The position numbers and the translations under genes were made by a program. Source: Paenilisteria newyorkensis (GTDB lineage: Bacteria; Bacillota; Bacilli; Lactobacillales; Listeriaceae). Taken from it: a stretch of 64,000 nucleotides of DNA. The DNA lies in contig NZ_JNFB01000035.1 of assembly GCF_000766145.1 (NCBI RefSeq), positions 124,001-188,000 on the forward strand, read 5' to 3'. The stretch's first letter is position 1. Each line of letters starts with the position of its first letter. Below the pieces are notes generated by a model that was not told the DNA's origin, ran no database searches, and saw nothing but the letters and a program-made list of their open reading frames with translations. Positions 1 through 8,863 of the stretch are shown here, in pieces.

Positions 1-2
1 CT

Positions 3-797
3 ACTGTCATCATTTATGTTATTTCAGATGCCATCGGAGAAACCGCACAACACCTTATTCGCGCTTCAACTGCTCAATTTACATTGGAAGGTGGCGCTGA
101 TATCCGCCGCCACGCCTTTGTTCGAGACGAAGAAGCGTTGCTGGAAATTTTAGAAGAGGCCCGAAAAGCAGATGCGATTATCGTCCAAACGTTAGTGCAA
201 AAGCAGTTAGGCAGCATTTCCAGCGATTATTGTGCACAACACGACATGCCCTGCATCGATCTTGTGTCCAATCTCACCAAAGCTATCGAGCAAAAAACCG
301 GACAGCAATCCAAGGAAGATCCCGGCAATATGCGCAGGCTTGATCAACATTATTTCGACCGAATCGCCGCTATCGAATTTGCCGTTAAATACGACGATTG
401 CAAGGATCCACGAGGTTTACTGGAAGCAGATATCGTACTCATCGGCATTTCCCGCACAAGTAAAACACCGCTCAGCAGCTATCTCGCCAACCAAAATTAC
501 AAAGTCGCCAATGTCCCGCTCGTTCCAGAGGTGCCGATTCCAACAGAACTCACCCAAATCCCAAGAAATCGCATTATCGGCCTGACAAACAGTCCAGAAA
601 AACTCTCCGCCATTCGCAAAGTACGCCTAAAATCGATTGGTTTAGACGAAACGAGCAGTTACTCTAGTGAAAATCGGATTTTAGAGGAACTCGACTACGG
701 ATATCGCATTTTTAAACAACTCGGGTGCCGTATCATTCAAGTAGAGGACAAAGCTATCGAAGAAACTGCAGCCCTAATCATTGAAAAAGTGAAATAA
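3..797 (+). CDS. Pyruvate, phosphate dikinase regulatory protein (PDRP/DUF299), 5' truncated by window edge
   Basis: The reading frame is open from the first bases of the window, so the true start lies upstream. The first visible residues (TVIIYVISDAIGETAQHLI) match the N-terminus of the DUF299 family, whose members phosphorylate and dephosphorylate pyruvate phosphate dikinase or PEP synthase using ADP and Pi. Further on there is the nucleotide-binding loop GISRTSKTPLS, about 145 residues into the visible protein, which is the family P-loop. The gene ends 25 bases before the TTG start of ppdK, so regulator and target are one transcription unit, as expected for this pair. The family assignment is firm; the exact substrate follows from the neighbour. 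Confidence 0.93.
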   Translation, partial: TVIIYVISDAIGETAQHLIRASTAQFTLEGGADIRRHAFVRDEEALLEILEEARKADAIIVQTLVQKQLGSISSDYCAQHDMPCIDLVSNLTKAIEQKTGQQSKEDPGNMRRLDQHYFDRIAAIEFAVKYDDCKDPRGLLEADIVLIGISRTSKTPLSSYLANQNYKVANVPLVPEVPIPTELTQIPRNRIIGLTNSPEKLSAIRKVRLKSIGLDETSSYSSENRILEELDYGYRIFKQLGCRIIQVEDKAIEETAALIIEKVK

Positions 798-822
798 AAA
801 TCTAATGTTAGAGGTGACTATT

Positions 823-3459
823 TTGAGAAAATTTGTGTATCATTTTAATGAAGGTTCGAAGGAAATGAAGTACTTATTAGGTGGAAAAGGTGCCAACTTG
901 GCCGAAATGACGAATATTGGACTGCCCGTCCCGCCTGGCTTTACGATTACAACGGAGGCTTGTAAAGACTATAATGAGCACCATCAATACTTATCGGACG
1001 ATATTTATGCTGAAATGATGACACATCTACACATTTTGGAGGAAGAGACTGGGAAGAAATTTGGCGATGCTACGAATCCGCTTCTCATCTCCGTACGTTC
1101 AGGCGCCCCTTTTTCGATGCCAGGAATGATGGATACAATTCTTAATCTGGGACTGAACGATCAATCGATTCTTGGGCTTGTAAAGGCCACCAATGACGCG
1201 CGTTCGAGCTATGATTGCTACCGCCGCTTTATCCAGATGTTCGGCGATGTCGTTTTTCAAATTCCTAGTTACCGTTTCGAGCAAGCGCTTACTGATCTAA
1301 AAGCACAGAAAAATTATACGCTCGATACAGAGCTTTCTGCCGAGGATTTGCGGGACTTGATTGCTACGTATAAAGCGCTTTATGTCAGTGCTTCTGGTCG
1401 TGATTTCCCGCAGGATCCTTTCGACCAACTGCGCTTGTCGATTACCGCTGTTTTTGATTCTTGGGAAAATCCGAGAGCAGCCATTTATCGTCGCCTCCAT
1501 CACATTGATAATCAACTTGGAACCGCTGTCAATATTCAATCGATGGTGTTTGGAAATACTGGCGACACGAGCGGAACAGGAATTGCTTTTACACGAAATC
1601 CTTCGACAGGCGAAAATATCTTTTTCGGTGAATATTTGTTGAACGCGCAAGGAGAAGATGTCGTTGCCGGGATTAGGACGCCAGAGCCGATTTCACATTT
1701 GGAAGATACGATGCCTGAGGTTTACAAACAATTGCTCGACGTTGCTGCCTTGCTTGAACTGCATTATTTGGACATGCAAGATATTGAATTCACCATTGAA
1801 AAAGGCGAACTGTTTGTGCTGCAGACGCGAAATGGGAAGCGGACGGCGCAAGCGGCAATCAACATTGCGGTGGACCTTGTGCATGAAGGGAAATTGACAA
1901 AAGAGGAAGCGATTATGCGGATCGATACGGCTCAAATTGATCAGCTACTCCATCCTTCTTTTGATGAAGCGAGTTTGCGTGCCGCGACGTCACTTGCAAC
2001 TGGCCTGCCAGCTTCTCCGGGTGCTGCGACCGGCCAAATTTATTTTAATGCAGAAGATGCCGTTGAAGCCGCTGAACGTGGCGAAAAAGTCGTGCTCGTG
2101 CGCAACGAAACCTCGCCCGAAGACATTGAAGGCATGGCGAAAAGTGTGGCGATTTTGACAGCACACGGTGGTATGACATCGCATGCGGCTGTTGTTGCTC
2201 GAGGTATGGGGAAATGTTGTGTGGCGGGATGCGATGCGATTGCGATTGATGAAACGAAAAAAATGATGCAAAGCGCGACGGCTACGCTTACGGAAGGTGA
2301 TTTCCTCTCACTTAACGGTTCGACTGGAAGTATTTATCTCGGTGAAATCCCACTTGTCGAGACAGAAATCGGTGGTCATTTTGAAGAACTGATGAGCTGG
2401 GTGAATGAGACGAAGAGGCTTATTATTCGTGTTAATGCAGATTCTCCTGAAGATTTGGAAGTCGGATTGCATTTTGGTGCGGAAGGTGTTGGGCTTTGCC
2501 GAACAGAGCACATGTTTTTCCAAGAAGACCGAATTCCACACGTACGTCAAATGATTATCGCGGAGACAAAAGAAGAAAGAATGATTGCCCTAGCCCATCT
2601 GAAAGAGATGCAAAAAACGGATTTTGTAGGTATTTTCCGAGCTGCTGATGGAAAACCCGTAAATATTCGCCTGCTTGATCCACCACTACATGAATTTTTA
2701 CCGAAAACGGATCGTGATATTGAAAAATTAGCTCGGGAAATTGGGAAACCTGCTGAAGAAATTCAGCAGCGCGTCCACGATTTAGCAGAAACGAATCCAA
2801 TGCTTGGGCATCGCGGTTGTCGTCTGGCTATCACGTTCCCAGAAATTTATATCATGCAAGCCGAAGCCATTATGGAAAGCGCGATTCAGATTCATGATGA
2901 AGGGATTGCGGTATACCCTGAGATTATGGTCCCCCTCGTTTCTAGCAGAGAAGAAATCGCGATTATTAAGAACCAGCTGAAAGAAGCGATTCAAACAATA
3001 TTCCGAAAAGAACAGTTGGTGTTGCCATTCGATATTGGGACGATGATTGAAATTCCTCGCGCATGCGTTACAGCAGATGAGATTGCGGAAGAAGCACAGT
3101 TTTTCAGTTTTGGGACAAATGATCTGACGCAATTGACGTTTGGTTTTTCTAGAGATGACGCGAATAAATTCTTGTACGCGTATCAAGAACAGAAAATTTT
3201 GCCGACAGATCCGTTCCAATCGATTGATCAAAAAGGAGTCGGTGCGCTGGTGACAACTGCGGTGCAACGAGGACGGATGACAAATCCAGCGCTTAAGATG
3301 GGCGTTTGTGGAGAACATGGAGGCGATCCTGCATCGATTCAGTTTTTCCATCGGTTAGGATTGCAGTATGTTTCTTGCTCGCCGTACCGGATTCCGATTG
3401 CTCGGATTGCGGCGGCTCAGGCATCGATTTTGGAGGAGCGGGAGAAAGTGAACGTTTAG
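823..3459 (+). CDS. ppdK: Pyruvate, phosphate dikinase
   Basis: This protein interconverts pyruvate, ATP and Pi with PEP, AMP and PPi in the cytoplasm. The 878-residue product has the N-terminal nucleotide-binding part (GGKGANLAEM near residue 20), the central phosphohistidine domain with GGMTSHAAVVARGMG (catalytic His near 450), and the C-terminal TIM-barrel PEP/pyruvate domain with GHRGCRL and the late GVCGEHGGDP motif. I chose the TTG at 823 because GAGGTGA lies just upstream and the resulting start MRKFVYHFNEG fits the family. An ATG at 805 in the same frame would add six residues but has no ribosome binding site. It follows its regulator and is closed by a hairpin terminator. Confidence 0.95.
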   Translation: MRKFVYHFNEGSKEMKYLLGGKGANLAEMTNIGLPVPPGFTITTEACKDYNEHHQYLSDDIYAEMMTHLHILEEETGKKFGDATNPLLISVRSGAPFSMPGMMDTILNLGLNDQSILGLVKATNDARSSYDCYRRFIQMFGDVVFQIPSYRFEQALTDLKAQKNYTLDTELSAEDLRDLIATYKALYVSASGRDFPQDPFDQLRLSITAVFDSWENPRAAIYRRLHHIDNQLGTAVNIQSMVFGNTGDTSGTGIAFTRNPSTGENIFFGEYLLNAQGEDVVAGIRTPEPISHLEDTMPEVYKQLLDVAALLELHYLDMQDIEFTIEKGELFVLQTRNGKRTAQAAINIAVDLVHEGKLTKEEAIMRIDTAQIDQLLHPSFDEASLRAATSLATGLPASPGAATGQIYFNAEDAVEAAERGEKVVLVRNETSPEDIEGMAKSVAILTAHGGMTSHAAVVARGMGKCCVAGCDAIAIDETKKMMQSATATLTEGDFLSLNGSTGSIYLGEIPLVETEIGGHFEELMSWVNETKRLIIRVNADSPEDLEVGLHFGAEGVGLCRTEHMFFQEDRIPHVRQMIIAETKEERMIALAHLKEMQKTDFVGIFRAADGKPVNIRLLDPPLHEFLPKTDRDIEKLAREIGKPAEEIQQRVHDLAETNPMLGHRGCRLAITFPEIYIMQAEAIMESAIQIHDEGIAVYPEIMVPLVSSREEIAIIKNQLKEAIQTIFRKEQLVLPFDIGTMIEIPRACVTADEIAEEAQFFSFGTNDLTQLTFGFSRDDANKFLYAYQEQKILPTDPFQSIDQKGVGALVTTAVQRGRMTNPALKMGVCGEHGGDPASIQFFHRLGLQYVSCSPYRIPIARIAAAQASILEEREKVNV

Positions 3460-3470
3460 GAGGATGAGAG

Positions 3471-3510
3471 CCCCGAGTAGTGATGTGAAAATCGCTGGTC
3501 GGGGGTTTTT
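3471..3510 (+). terminator. Rho-independent terminator of ppdK
   Basis: CCCCGA at 3471 pairs with TCGGGG at 3499 and is followed by a run of T residues. It lies 12 bases after the ppdK stop. Confidence 0.75.
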
Positions 3511-3525
3511 GTTGAGGGGCTTATG

Positions 3526-3788
3526 GCGCATTTTGTTTCCTTAGAGTGCCAATATGAGTGTAAGCAAAGCGAGCATTCGTTCCTTGTACTCCAACAAATC
3601 TGGACGGCGGACTAATAATGATTTGGTAGTCGTTCATAATCTGGCAATCTTATTCGTGGGAACGCTCCGTGTTTTGACTTATCATCATTTGCAGATCCAG
3701 CTTTGTTGTGGTTCTTGAAAAGCGTCGTGTGCTTTTTTAGAACCTCAATATGAAGTGGAATGCAATGAAACTGCCTTCCTATTACCAG
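3526..3788 (+). repeat. Direct repeat unit 1 (263 bp) with two hairpins of the TTGTTG/CAATATG family
   Basis: This unit is almost identical to 3819-4081, 293 bp downstream. It contains a type-a element (TTTCCTTAGAGTGCCAATATGAGTG, written here in two parts: TTTCCTTAGAG and CCAATATGAGTG) whose left arm has decayed. It then carries a well-formed type-b hairpin: GGTTCT at 3710 and AAAAGC at 3718 pair with GCTTTT at 3731 and AGAACC at 3739, flanked by CTTTGTTGT and TCAATATG. There is no credible coding sequence. Related copies lie near 13.7 kb and, in the opposite orientation, at 45.5-46.05 kb. Confidence 0.85.
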
Positions 3789-3818
3789 ACTCTCGGAGAT
3801 TGTTGACACTCTTAGGAA

Positions 3819-4081
3819 GCGTATTTTGTTTCCTTAGAGTGTCAATATGAGTGCGAGCAAAGCGAGCATTCGTTCCTTGTGCGCCAATAAATCTGGACGG
3901 AGGACTAATAATGATTTGGTAGTCGTTCATAATCTGGCAATCTTGTTCGCGGGAACGCTCCGTGTTTTGACTTATCATCGCTTTCAGATCCAGCTTTGTT
4001 GTGGTTCTTGAAAAGCGTCGTGTGCTTTTTTAGAACCTCAATATGAAGTGGAATGCAATGAAACTGCCTTCCTATTACCAG
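3819..4081 (+). repeat. Direct repeat unit 2 (263 bp), intact type-a and type-b hairpins
   Basis: This is the second copy of the tandem unit. Its type-a hairpin begins slightly upstream: TTGACACTCTTAGGAA at 3803-3818 pairs with TTCCTTAGAGTGTCAA at 3830-3845 with one mismatch in 16. GAGTGCGAGCAAAGCGAGC follows, which can fold as a second small hairpin. The type-b hairpin at 4003-4037 is the same as in unit 1. The few differences between the units suggest a fairly recent tandem duplication. Confidence 0.85.
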
Positions 4082-4178
4082 CCCCTCGAAATTTTCGTGG
4101 CCTCCGCAAAAGTCAAAGGAGGACTTTTACTGCGCCCCCTAACAAATTTTTTCGGGGCTAACGGGCTTCTTCAGCTTT
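4082..4178 (-). repeat. Module related to the 45.2-45.75 kb repeats (minus orientation)
   Basis: Read on the minus strand this segment has GCTGAAGAAGCCCGTTAG, CCCGAAAAAATTTGTTAG, then TTTTGCGGAGGCCACGAAAA. The same three phrases recur in the same order near 45.36-45.47 kb and, in part, near 45.24 and 45.68 kb on the plus strand. It abuts repeat unit 2, so both repeat types form one mosaic in the ppdK-tcyP gap. Confidence 0.75.
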
Positions 4179-4184
4179 TCATCC

Positions 4185-4239
4185 TTGACAAACCTCCTTT
4201 TTCCATGTAATCTAATACCAACAAATCTTATCGGAATTA
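4185..4239 (+). promoter_or_regulatory. tcyP promoter with CymR-like operator
   Basis: TTGACA at 4185-4190 and TAATCT at 4208-4213 are separated by 17 bases. Directly downstream, 4213-4239 matches the B. subtilis CymR box as I remember it: a TAA start, a C at position 7, then ATnGGAATT at the end (here ATCGGAATTA). CymR represses cystine uptake genes, including tcyP in Bacillus, when cysteine is plentiful. A repressor at this position would block transcription start. The promoter is seen in the sequence; the regulator is inferred. Confidence 0.7.
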
Positions 4240-4284
4240 TACACTTTCATAATTTCTAGGGTTAAAAAAGGGAGGACTTTTTAC

Positions 4285-5655
4285 ATGGACACAGCATTTT
4301 TAATTATTAATTTAGTCGTAGCGGCCATCATTATTTTCGTTTTTGGCTGGCTGGCGAAGCGTCATGTTTCATTTTCAAAACGGGTGCTTTTAGCGCTTGG
4401 TATCGGTATTATCGCAGGTTTCGTCTTGCAATTTATTTATGGCGCGGCATCTGATGTCACAACGCAAACGACGGAATGGCTAGGAATCATCGGCGGCGGA
4501 TATGTCAAACTGCTGCAAATGATCGCCATCCCGCTTATCTTCATCTCCATCGTCACTGCTTTTACACGGCTTCAACTAAAAACCAATATCGCAAAAGTTG
4601 GTATGTGGATTATCGGCACGCTTGTTATCACGGCTGCCATCGCCGCTTTCGTCGGTATCGGGGCGGCTCTTTTATTCCATCTTGATGCTAGCAATATTTC
4701 ACAAGGTGCAACCGAAGCAGCTCGTGCAACGGAACTTCAAGATAAATTTGCAGGAATTAGCGATCTATCGTTCCCGCAAAAAATCGTGGAGCTCTTGCCT
4801 GCTAATCCATTCCTTGATTTCACTGGTGCGCGTGCGACTTCCACAGTTGCCGTCGTTATTTTCGCAGCGTTTATCGGCGCCGCTTTCCTCGGTGTACAGC
4901 GCAAGCAACCCGAAGAAGCCGCTACTTTTGCGAAAGGTGTCGATGCGATTTATGCGATTATTCTTCGTATCGTGAAGCTGATTCTTCGCCTGACTCCTTA
5001 TGGTGTTTTTGCGATTATGACAAGTACTGTTGCCCTTAGTGATACGTCCGCGATTTTAAAACTCGGAAATTTCGTGCTCGCTTCGTACGCAGCGCTTATC
5101 GCGATGTTCGTTATCCATCTCGTGATTGTCGCTTTCACAGGAACTAGCCCGATGACGTATATTCGTAAATCACTACCCGTTTTGACGTTCGCCTTCACTT
5201 CTAGAACGAGTGCTGGTGCGATTCCTCTGAATATTGATACGCAGAAAAAATTAGGCGTGCCAGAAGGTATTGCCAATTTTGCGGCATCATTCGGTTTATC
5301 TATCGGGCAAAACGGCTGTGCTGGGATTTACCCGGCAATGCTTGCGATTATGATTGCTCCTGCGGCTGGGATTGATCCATTTTCGTGGAAATTCATTTTA
5401 ACCGTCGTGCTTGTTGTTGCAATCAGCTCATTCGGCGTTGCTGGTGTTGGTGGCGGTGCAACATTTGCCGCAATCATCGTGCTCTCCACGCTGAACTTGC
5501 CAATCGGACTCGCTGGTGTCTTGATTTCGATCGAGCCACTAATCGATATGGGCCGTACAGCGCTGAACGTAAGCGATAGTATGGTGGCCGGACTTGTCAC
5601 AAGTAAAGCTACCGGTGAACTAAAAGAAGAAGAACCAACATTGGCAGAAGCATAA
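4285..5655 (+). CDS. tcyP: L-cystine/cation symporter, TcyP type (DAACS family)
   Basis: This 456-residue membrane protein belongs to the dicarboxylate/amino acid:cation symporter family. The N-terminal segments, the phrase GGGYVKLLQMIAIPLIFISI (residues about 71-90) and the serine-rich loop TSRTSAGAIPLNI near residue 310 match TcyP, the low-affinity L-cystine importer of Bacillus. The start ATG has GGGAGGAC 8 bases upstream. The gene stands alone between a promoter carrying a CymR-like operator and a strong terminator. The operator supports cystine rather than glutamate as substrate. The last residues are acidic and poorly conserved. Confidence 0.88.
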   Translation: MDTAFLIINLVVAAIIIFVFGWLAKRHVSFSKRVLLALGIGIIAGFVLQFIYGAASDVTTQTTEWLGIIGGGYVKLLQMIAIPLIFISIVTAFTRLQLKTNIAKVGMWIIGTLVITAAIAAFVGIGAALLFHLDASNISQGATEAARATELQDKFAGISDLSFPQKIVELLPANPFLDFTGARATSTVAVVIFAAFIGAAFLGVQRKQPEEAATFAKGVDAIYAIILRIVKLILRLTPYGVFAIMTSTVALSDTSAILKLGNFVLASYAALIAMFVIHLVIVAFTGTSPMTYIRKSLPVLTFAFTSRTSAGAIPLNIDTQKKLGVPEGIANFAASFGLSIGQNGCAGIYPAMLAIMIAPAAGIDPFSWKFILTVVLVVAISSFGVAGVGGGATFAAIIVLSTLNLPIGLAGVLISIEPLIDMGRTALNVSDSMVAGLVTSKATGELKEEEPTLAEA

Positions 5656-5670
5656 GCAGAAGCATAAAAT

Positions 5671-5720
5671 GAAAATGGCGTTAAATCAAGGACCCAAACC
5701 TTGACTTAACGCCATTTTTA
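5671..5720. terminator. Bidirectional terminator between tcyP and the MFS gene
   Basis: AAAATGGCGTTAA and TCAAGG pair with CCTTGA and TTAACGCCATTTT around a 7-base loop. A T run follows on both strands. The stop codon of the converging MFS gene (5718-5720) lies in the hairpin tail. Confidence 0.88.
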
Positions 5721-6962
5721 TATTGTTTTCTGGGTTTTTAATGTCGGTACAATCAATCCTGCTAACACGAGACAAATCGCCAAGTACGTAAAAGTTGTCG
5801 CGTAAGAACCTCCTGAAATATCGAGTAATTTCCCGATGAAAATAGGTGATACAATTCCTGCAATTGAGCCTAAGCAGTTCACCACCGATGACCCCGTCGC
5901 CATCTGATCTGTTGGCAAAATATCGACGACAATTCCCCAAAAGATACCCTGCGATAAAAATAGGAACCACGCCGTCACACATTGTAGTACAAGCGCTAAC
6001 TCGATGGAAGGCACTTTAATAATGAAAAATAACGAAACCGCTGCAACCAATATCGAAATCGCAAAAATAAACCGGCGCTGTTCTTTAAATCGGTCCGACA
6101 TTGCCCCACCAAGAAGCATCGCAACCGTTCCAACAAGATACGGCAGCGCATTATAAAACCCCGTCGCCTGCAAACTCAAGTTCCGCTCATTCATCAAATA
6201 AGACGGCAACCAAGAAGTGAAGCCCCAAAAAGTAAGATCAAAGAAAAACCAAACGAGTCCCGCTTTCCAGACCAAACTATTTTTGAAAATCGTCGACATC
6301 TTCGCTTTTGGCTTTGTCACATTCACGGTCGGCTCATCTTCCTCTAGCTCCTGCAACGCCTCTGCGCTCATTCGTGGGTTATCTTTCGGATTATCCCGCA
6401 CCAATCGGTAAAACAAGAATGCCACAACAAAACCCGGAATCGCTAGAAAAATAAATAAATGCCGCCAACCAAAAACACTAATAAAATAAGCCGCTAGCAC
6501 ACTCGCAAAAGCCGGCCCCAACGTGTTGACCGTCGATTGAATACTCGTCATGCGGCCACGAAGCCGTTTTGGATAATAAGTCGCAATCGCTTTATAAGAA
6601 GATCCAGGAAGTGGCGCCTCACCAAGCCCGAAGAAAAACCGAACCCCTAAAAATAGAGGATAATAAAAAATAACCCCTGTCAGCATCGTGAATAGCGACC
6701 AAAAGCCAACTGCAATACTCGTCATTTTACGAAAGCCAAACCGGTCCGCAAGCATTCCACCTGGAATCTGGAACAGCGCATAACCCATAAAAAAGGTACT
6801 AATAATTAGCCCCTGATGCGTGGATGTCAACTCAAAATCCTCCGCTATGTAAGGTAAAGCCACCGTTATGACCATCCGATCTAAAAACGATAACAACCAA
6901 CAAAACCATAATAAAACCAACACTGTGCCACTAGCTCGCCATTTTGCATTTTTAAAAAACAT
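5718..6962 (-). CDS. MFS transporter, anion:cation symporter (sugar-acid type)
   Basis: The 414-residue protein has about 12 hydrophobic segments in two halves with a charged central loop (residues 190-220). DRMVITVALPYIAEDF near residue 28 and the signature GYALFQIPGGMLADRFGFRK near 65 are typical of the ACS family, which contains glucarate, galactonate, hexuronate and phthalate carriers. The substrate cannot be told from sequence alone, and no catabolic genes flank it. The ATG at 6962 has GTGGGTGA nine bases upstream. It converges on tcyP and shares its terminator, and is probably transcribed alone. Confidence 0.8.
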   Translation of the reverse strand: MFFKNAKWRASGTVLVLLWFCWLLSFLDRMVITVALPYIAEDFELTSTHQGLIISTFFMGYALFQIPGGMLADRFGFRKMTSIAVGFWSLFTMLTGVIFYYPLFLGVRFFFGLGEAPLPGSSYKAIATYYPKRLRGRMTSIQSTVNTLGPAFASVLAAYFISVFGWRHLFIFLAIPGFVVAFLFYRLVRDNPKDNPRMSAEALQELEEDEPTVNVTKPKAKMSTIFKNSLVWKAGLVWFFFDLTFWGFTSWLPSYLMNERNLSLQATGFYNALPYLVGTVAMLLGGAMSDRFKEQRRFIFAISILVAAVSLFFIIKVPSIELALVLQCVTAWFLFLSQGIFWGIVVDILPTDQMATGSSVVNCLGSIAGIVSPIFIGKLLDISGGSYATTFTYLAICLVLAGLIVPTLKTQKTI

Positions 6963-7089
6963 TGTTACAAATCACCCACTTTTCAATTATAGGAACAATC
7001 TCATGTTTTCGATATATTCTTATAATTTAGCATAGGGCTAGATACTTGTAATTATTCATTTTGAACAAGGTTTACAAACGCGTTAGCCG

Positions 7090-7120
7090 AAATAAACAAG
7101 AGCTACGAGTGAGCCCTTGT
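7090..7120 (-). terminator. Terminator of the thyA-dfrA operon
   Basis: On the minus strand ACAAGGGCT pairs with AGCTCTTGT around a 7-base loop, followed by TTATTT. The stop codon of the last gene (7103-7105) lies within the hairpin loop. Confidence 0.75.
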
Positions 7121-7396
7121 TATCACGACCATTATCAAAAATAAAACATACGCTACCGGAACCACGACTAGCCAGATGAAAAACAGACGCGAGCCCAGCT
7201 CTTTCGCACGCCAAATCCCAATGACACCGACCACCAAACTCAGTACCATGTATTTAGCAAACGAGAACAGCGTCGCGACACTACTCTCCGACGCGCCGCT
7301 CGCTCCTAGCATTAGACCTGCACCCACGAATAATAAGGTCACTAAAAAATAACCTAGCACGTGAAATCTAAATCGCATTGCCTTCATCGTATCCAT
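7103..7396 (-). CDS. Small membrane protein of unknown function, coupled to dfrA
   Basis: I do not recognise this 97-residue protein. It has three hydrophobic segments (about residues 12-31, 43-60 and 71-92) and no catalytic motif. Its ATG overlaps the dfrA stop as TAATG, so translation is probably coupled to dfrA. A second ATG three codons later is possible. The operon terminator overlaps its stop codon, which confirms it as the last cistron. A role in folate metabolism is not implied by sequence, only by position. Confidence 0.7.
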   Translation of the reverse strand: MDTMKAMRFRFHVLGYFLVTLLFVGAGLMLGASGASESSVATLFSFAKYMVLSLVVGVIGIWRAKELGSRLFFIWLVVVPVAYVLFLIMVVITRAHS

Positions 7397-7884
7397 TACT
7401 CAACCTCTATTTTTTCATACCATCCGTACCAAAAATCAAGCTCATTTTTAGTATCCCGAACACCGTCCACACGCTTCGTCAACTTCCAATCAGACCACTG
7501 AATCACCGGAAAACGTGTATCCCCACCGCAATTGGCTTCCACATGCGTCACAATGAGAGCGTCCGCATCTTCTAAAAACAGCTGATAAATTTCCGCGCCA
7601 CCAGTAATGAACACCGTTTTTCCAGCTGCCAATTCCAGTACCGCCTCTTTCGAATGCACCACTTTTGCGTCAGGTAATGAATAGCTCTGATCACGCGTCA
7701 AAACGATGGTTTCCCGATTGGGCAAAGCTTTTCCAATCGATTCGTACGTTTTACGCCCCATCACAATCGTGTGGCCGTTCGTTTCCTTCTTAAAATGCTG
7801 CAAATCAGCAGGCAAGCGCCACGGCATCGTATTGTCCTTGCCAATGTAGCCATCCTTGTCCTGCGCCCAAATAAACGTTAACAT
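7396..7884 (-). CDS. dfrA: Dihydrofolate reductase
   Basis: This enzyme reduces dihydrofolate to tetrahydrofolate with NADPH and is the target of trimethoprim. The 162-residue protein starts MLTFIWAQDKDGYIG and has the substrate-loop residues NTMPWRLPADLQHFK (acidic residue at about 27), VMGRKTYESIG near 45 and VFITGGAEIYQLF near 95. I place the start at 7884, where GAGGAGG is correctly spaced. A TTG five codons earlier would overlap thyA. It directly follows thyA, whose reaction produces the dihydrofolate this enzyme recycles, and precedes a coupled small membrane protein. Confidence 0.95.
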   Translation of the reverse strand: MLTFIWAQDKDGYIGKDNTMPWRLPADLQHFKKETNGHTIVMGRKTYESIGKALPNRETIVLTRDQSYSLPDAKVVHSKEAVLELAAGKTVFITGGAEIYQLFLEDADALIVTHVEANCGGDTRFPVIQWSDWKLTKRVDGVRDTKNELDFWYGWYEKIEVE

Positions 7885-7895
7885 CGTCGTCCTCC

Positions 7896-8840
7896 TCAAA
7901 CTGAAATCGGCGCTTTAATCGCCGGATGCGGATCATAGCCCTCAAGCGTCACATCCGCTACATCAAACTCAAAAATCGATGCCGGTTTATCCGATAAAAC
8001 AAGCTTTGGCAACGCACGCGGTTCACGTGATAGCTGCTCCTTCACCTGCTCAATATGGTTATTATAAAGGTGCGCGTCTCCCATCGTATGCACAAACTCA
8101 CCAACGTCAAGACCCGTTTCCCGTGCAATCAAATGCGTCAAAAGCGCGTACGAAGCAATGTTAAACGGCACGCCCAGAAAAATATCCGCACTTCGTTGGT
8201 ACAACTGACAACTAAGTTTCCCATCCGCCACATAAAATTGAAACAGCGTATGACACGGCGGTAACGCCATACTCGGCACATCCTCTGGGTTCCAAGCCGA
8301 CACAATCAGGCGTCGCGAATTCGGATTCGTCTTAATCATCGCAATCAAATCTGCCAACTGATCAATCGTTTCACCAGTCGACGTCCGCCATTCCCGCCAC
8401 TGCTTCCCGTAAATATTACCAAGCTCACCGTACTGCGCCGCAAAAGCATCATCCGCCAAAATCCGCGCCTTAAAGCTCGCCATCTCCTCCAAATAAACCG
8501 CCTGAAACGCCGCATCAGATTCCGCACGCAAACCAAAATCCGTCATGTCCGGCCCCGCATAATCCGGGCTCTTCACCCAACGCTCAAACGCCCATTCATT
8601 CCAAATATTATTATTATGCTCCAAAAGGTAACGAATATTCGTATCCCCATGCAAAAACCACAACAATTCACTGACCACCAATTTAAAAGGAACACGTTTC
8701 GTCGTCATGATTGGGAAACCTTCCGCCAAATCATAGCGCATTTGGTAACCGAACGTACTAATCGTCCCCGTCCCCGTCCGGTCCCCTTTTTGCGTACCAT
8801 TCTCCAACACAAACCGCTCCAACTCCAAATATTGCTTCAT
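7896..8840 (-). CDS. thyA: Thymidylate synthase (class I)
   Basis: This enzyme methylates dUMP to dTMP using methylenetetrahydrofolate and releases dihydrofolate. The 314-residue length is that of the long Gram-positive form with an insert around residues 85-135. [11 protein letters not shown] near residue 22 binds phosphate, [13 protein letters not shown] near 195 carries the catalytic Cys, and [18 protein letters not shown] lies near 220. It is the first gene of a thyA-dfrA-membrane protein operon. Only 11 bases separate its stop from the dfrA start. The gap to the upstream ABC-F gene is 23 bases, so read-through from that gene is possible. Confidence 0.96.
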   Translation of the reverse strand: MKQYLELERFVLENGTQKGDRTGTGTISTFGYQMRYDLAEGFPIMTTKRVPFKLVVSELLWFLHGDTNIRYLLEHNNNIWNEWAFERWVKSPDYAGPDMTDFGLRAESDAAFQAVYLEEMASFKARILADDAFAAQYGELGNIYGKQWREWRTSTGETIDQLADLIAMIKTNPNSRRLIVSAWNPEDVPSMALPPCHTLFQFYVADGKLSCQLYQRSADIFLGVPFNIASYALLTHLIARETGLDVGEFVHTMGDAHLYNNHIEQVKEQLSREPRALPKLVLSDKPASIFEFDVADVTLEGYDPHPAIKAPISV

Positions 8841-8863
8841 CCATTCATGCCCCCACTTCTCAC

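Noticed and set aside
3612-3978. Two minus-strand open frames of 65 and 77 codons
   Set aside because: They lie within the tandem repeats and exist only because the repeat is open in that frame. A similar phrase (HIEVLKKHTTLFKNHNK) appears at 45.8 kb for the same reason. No ribosome binding site or family match.
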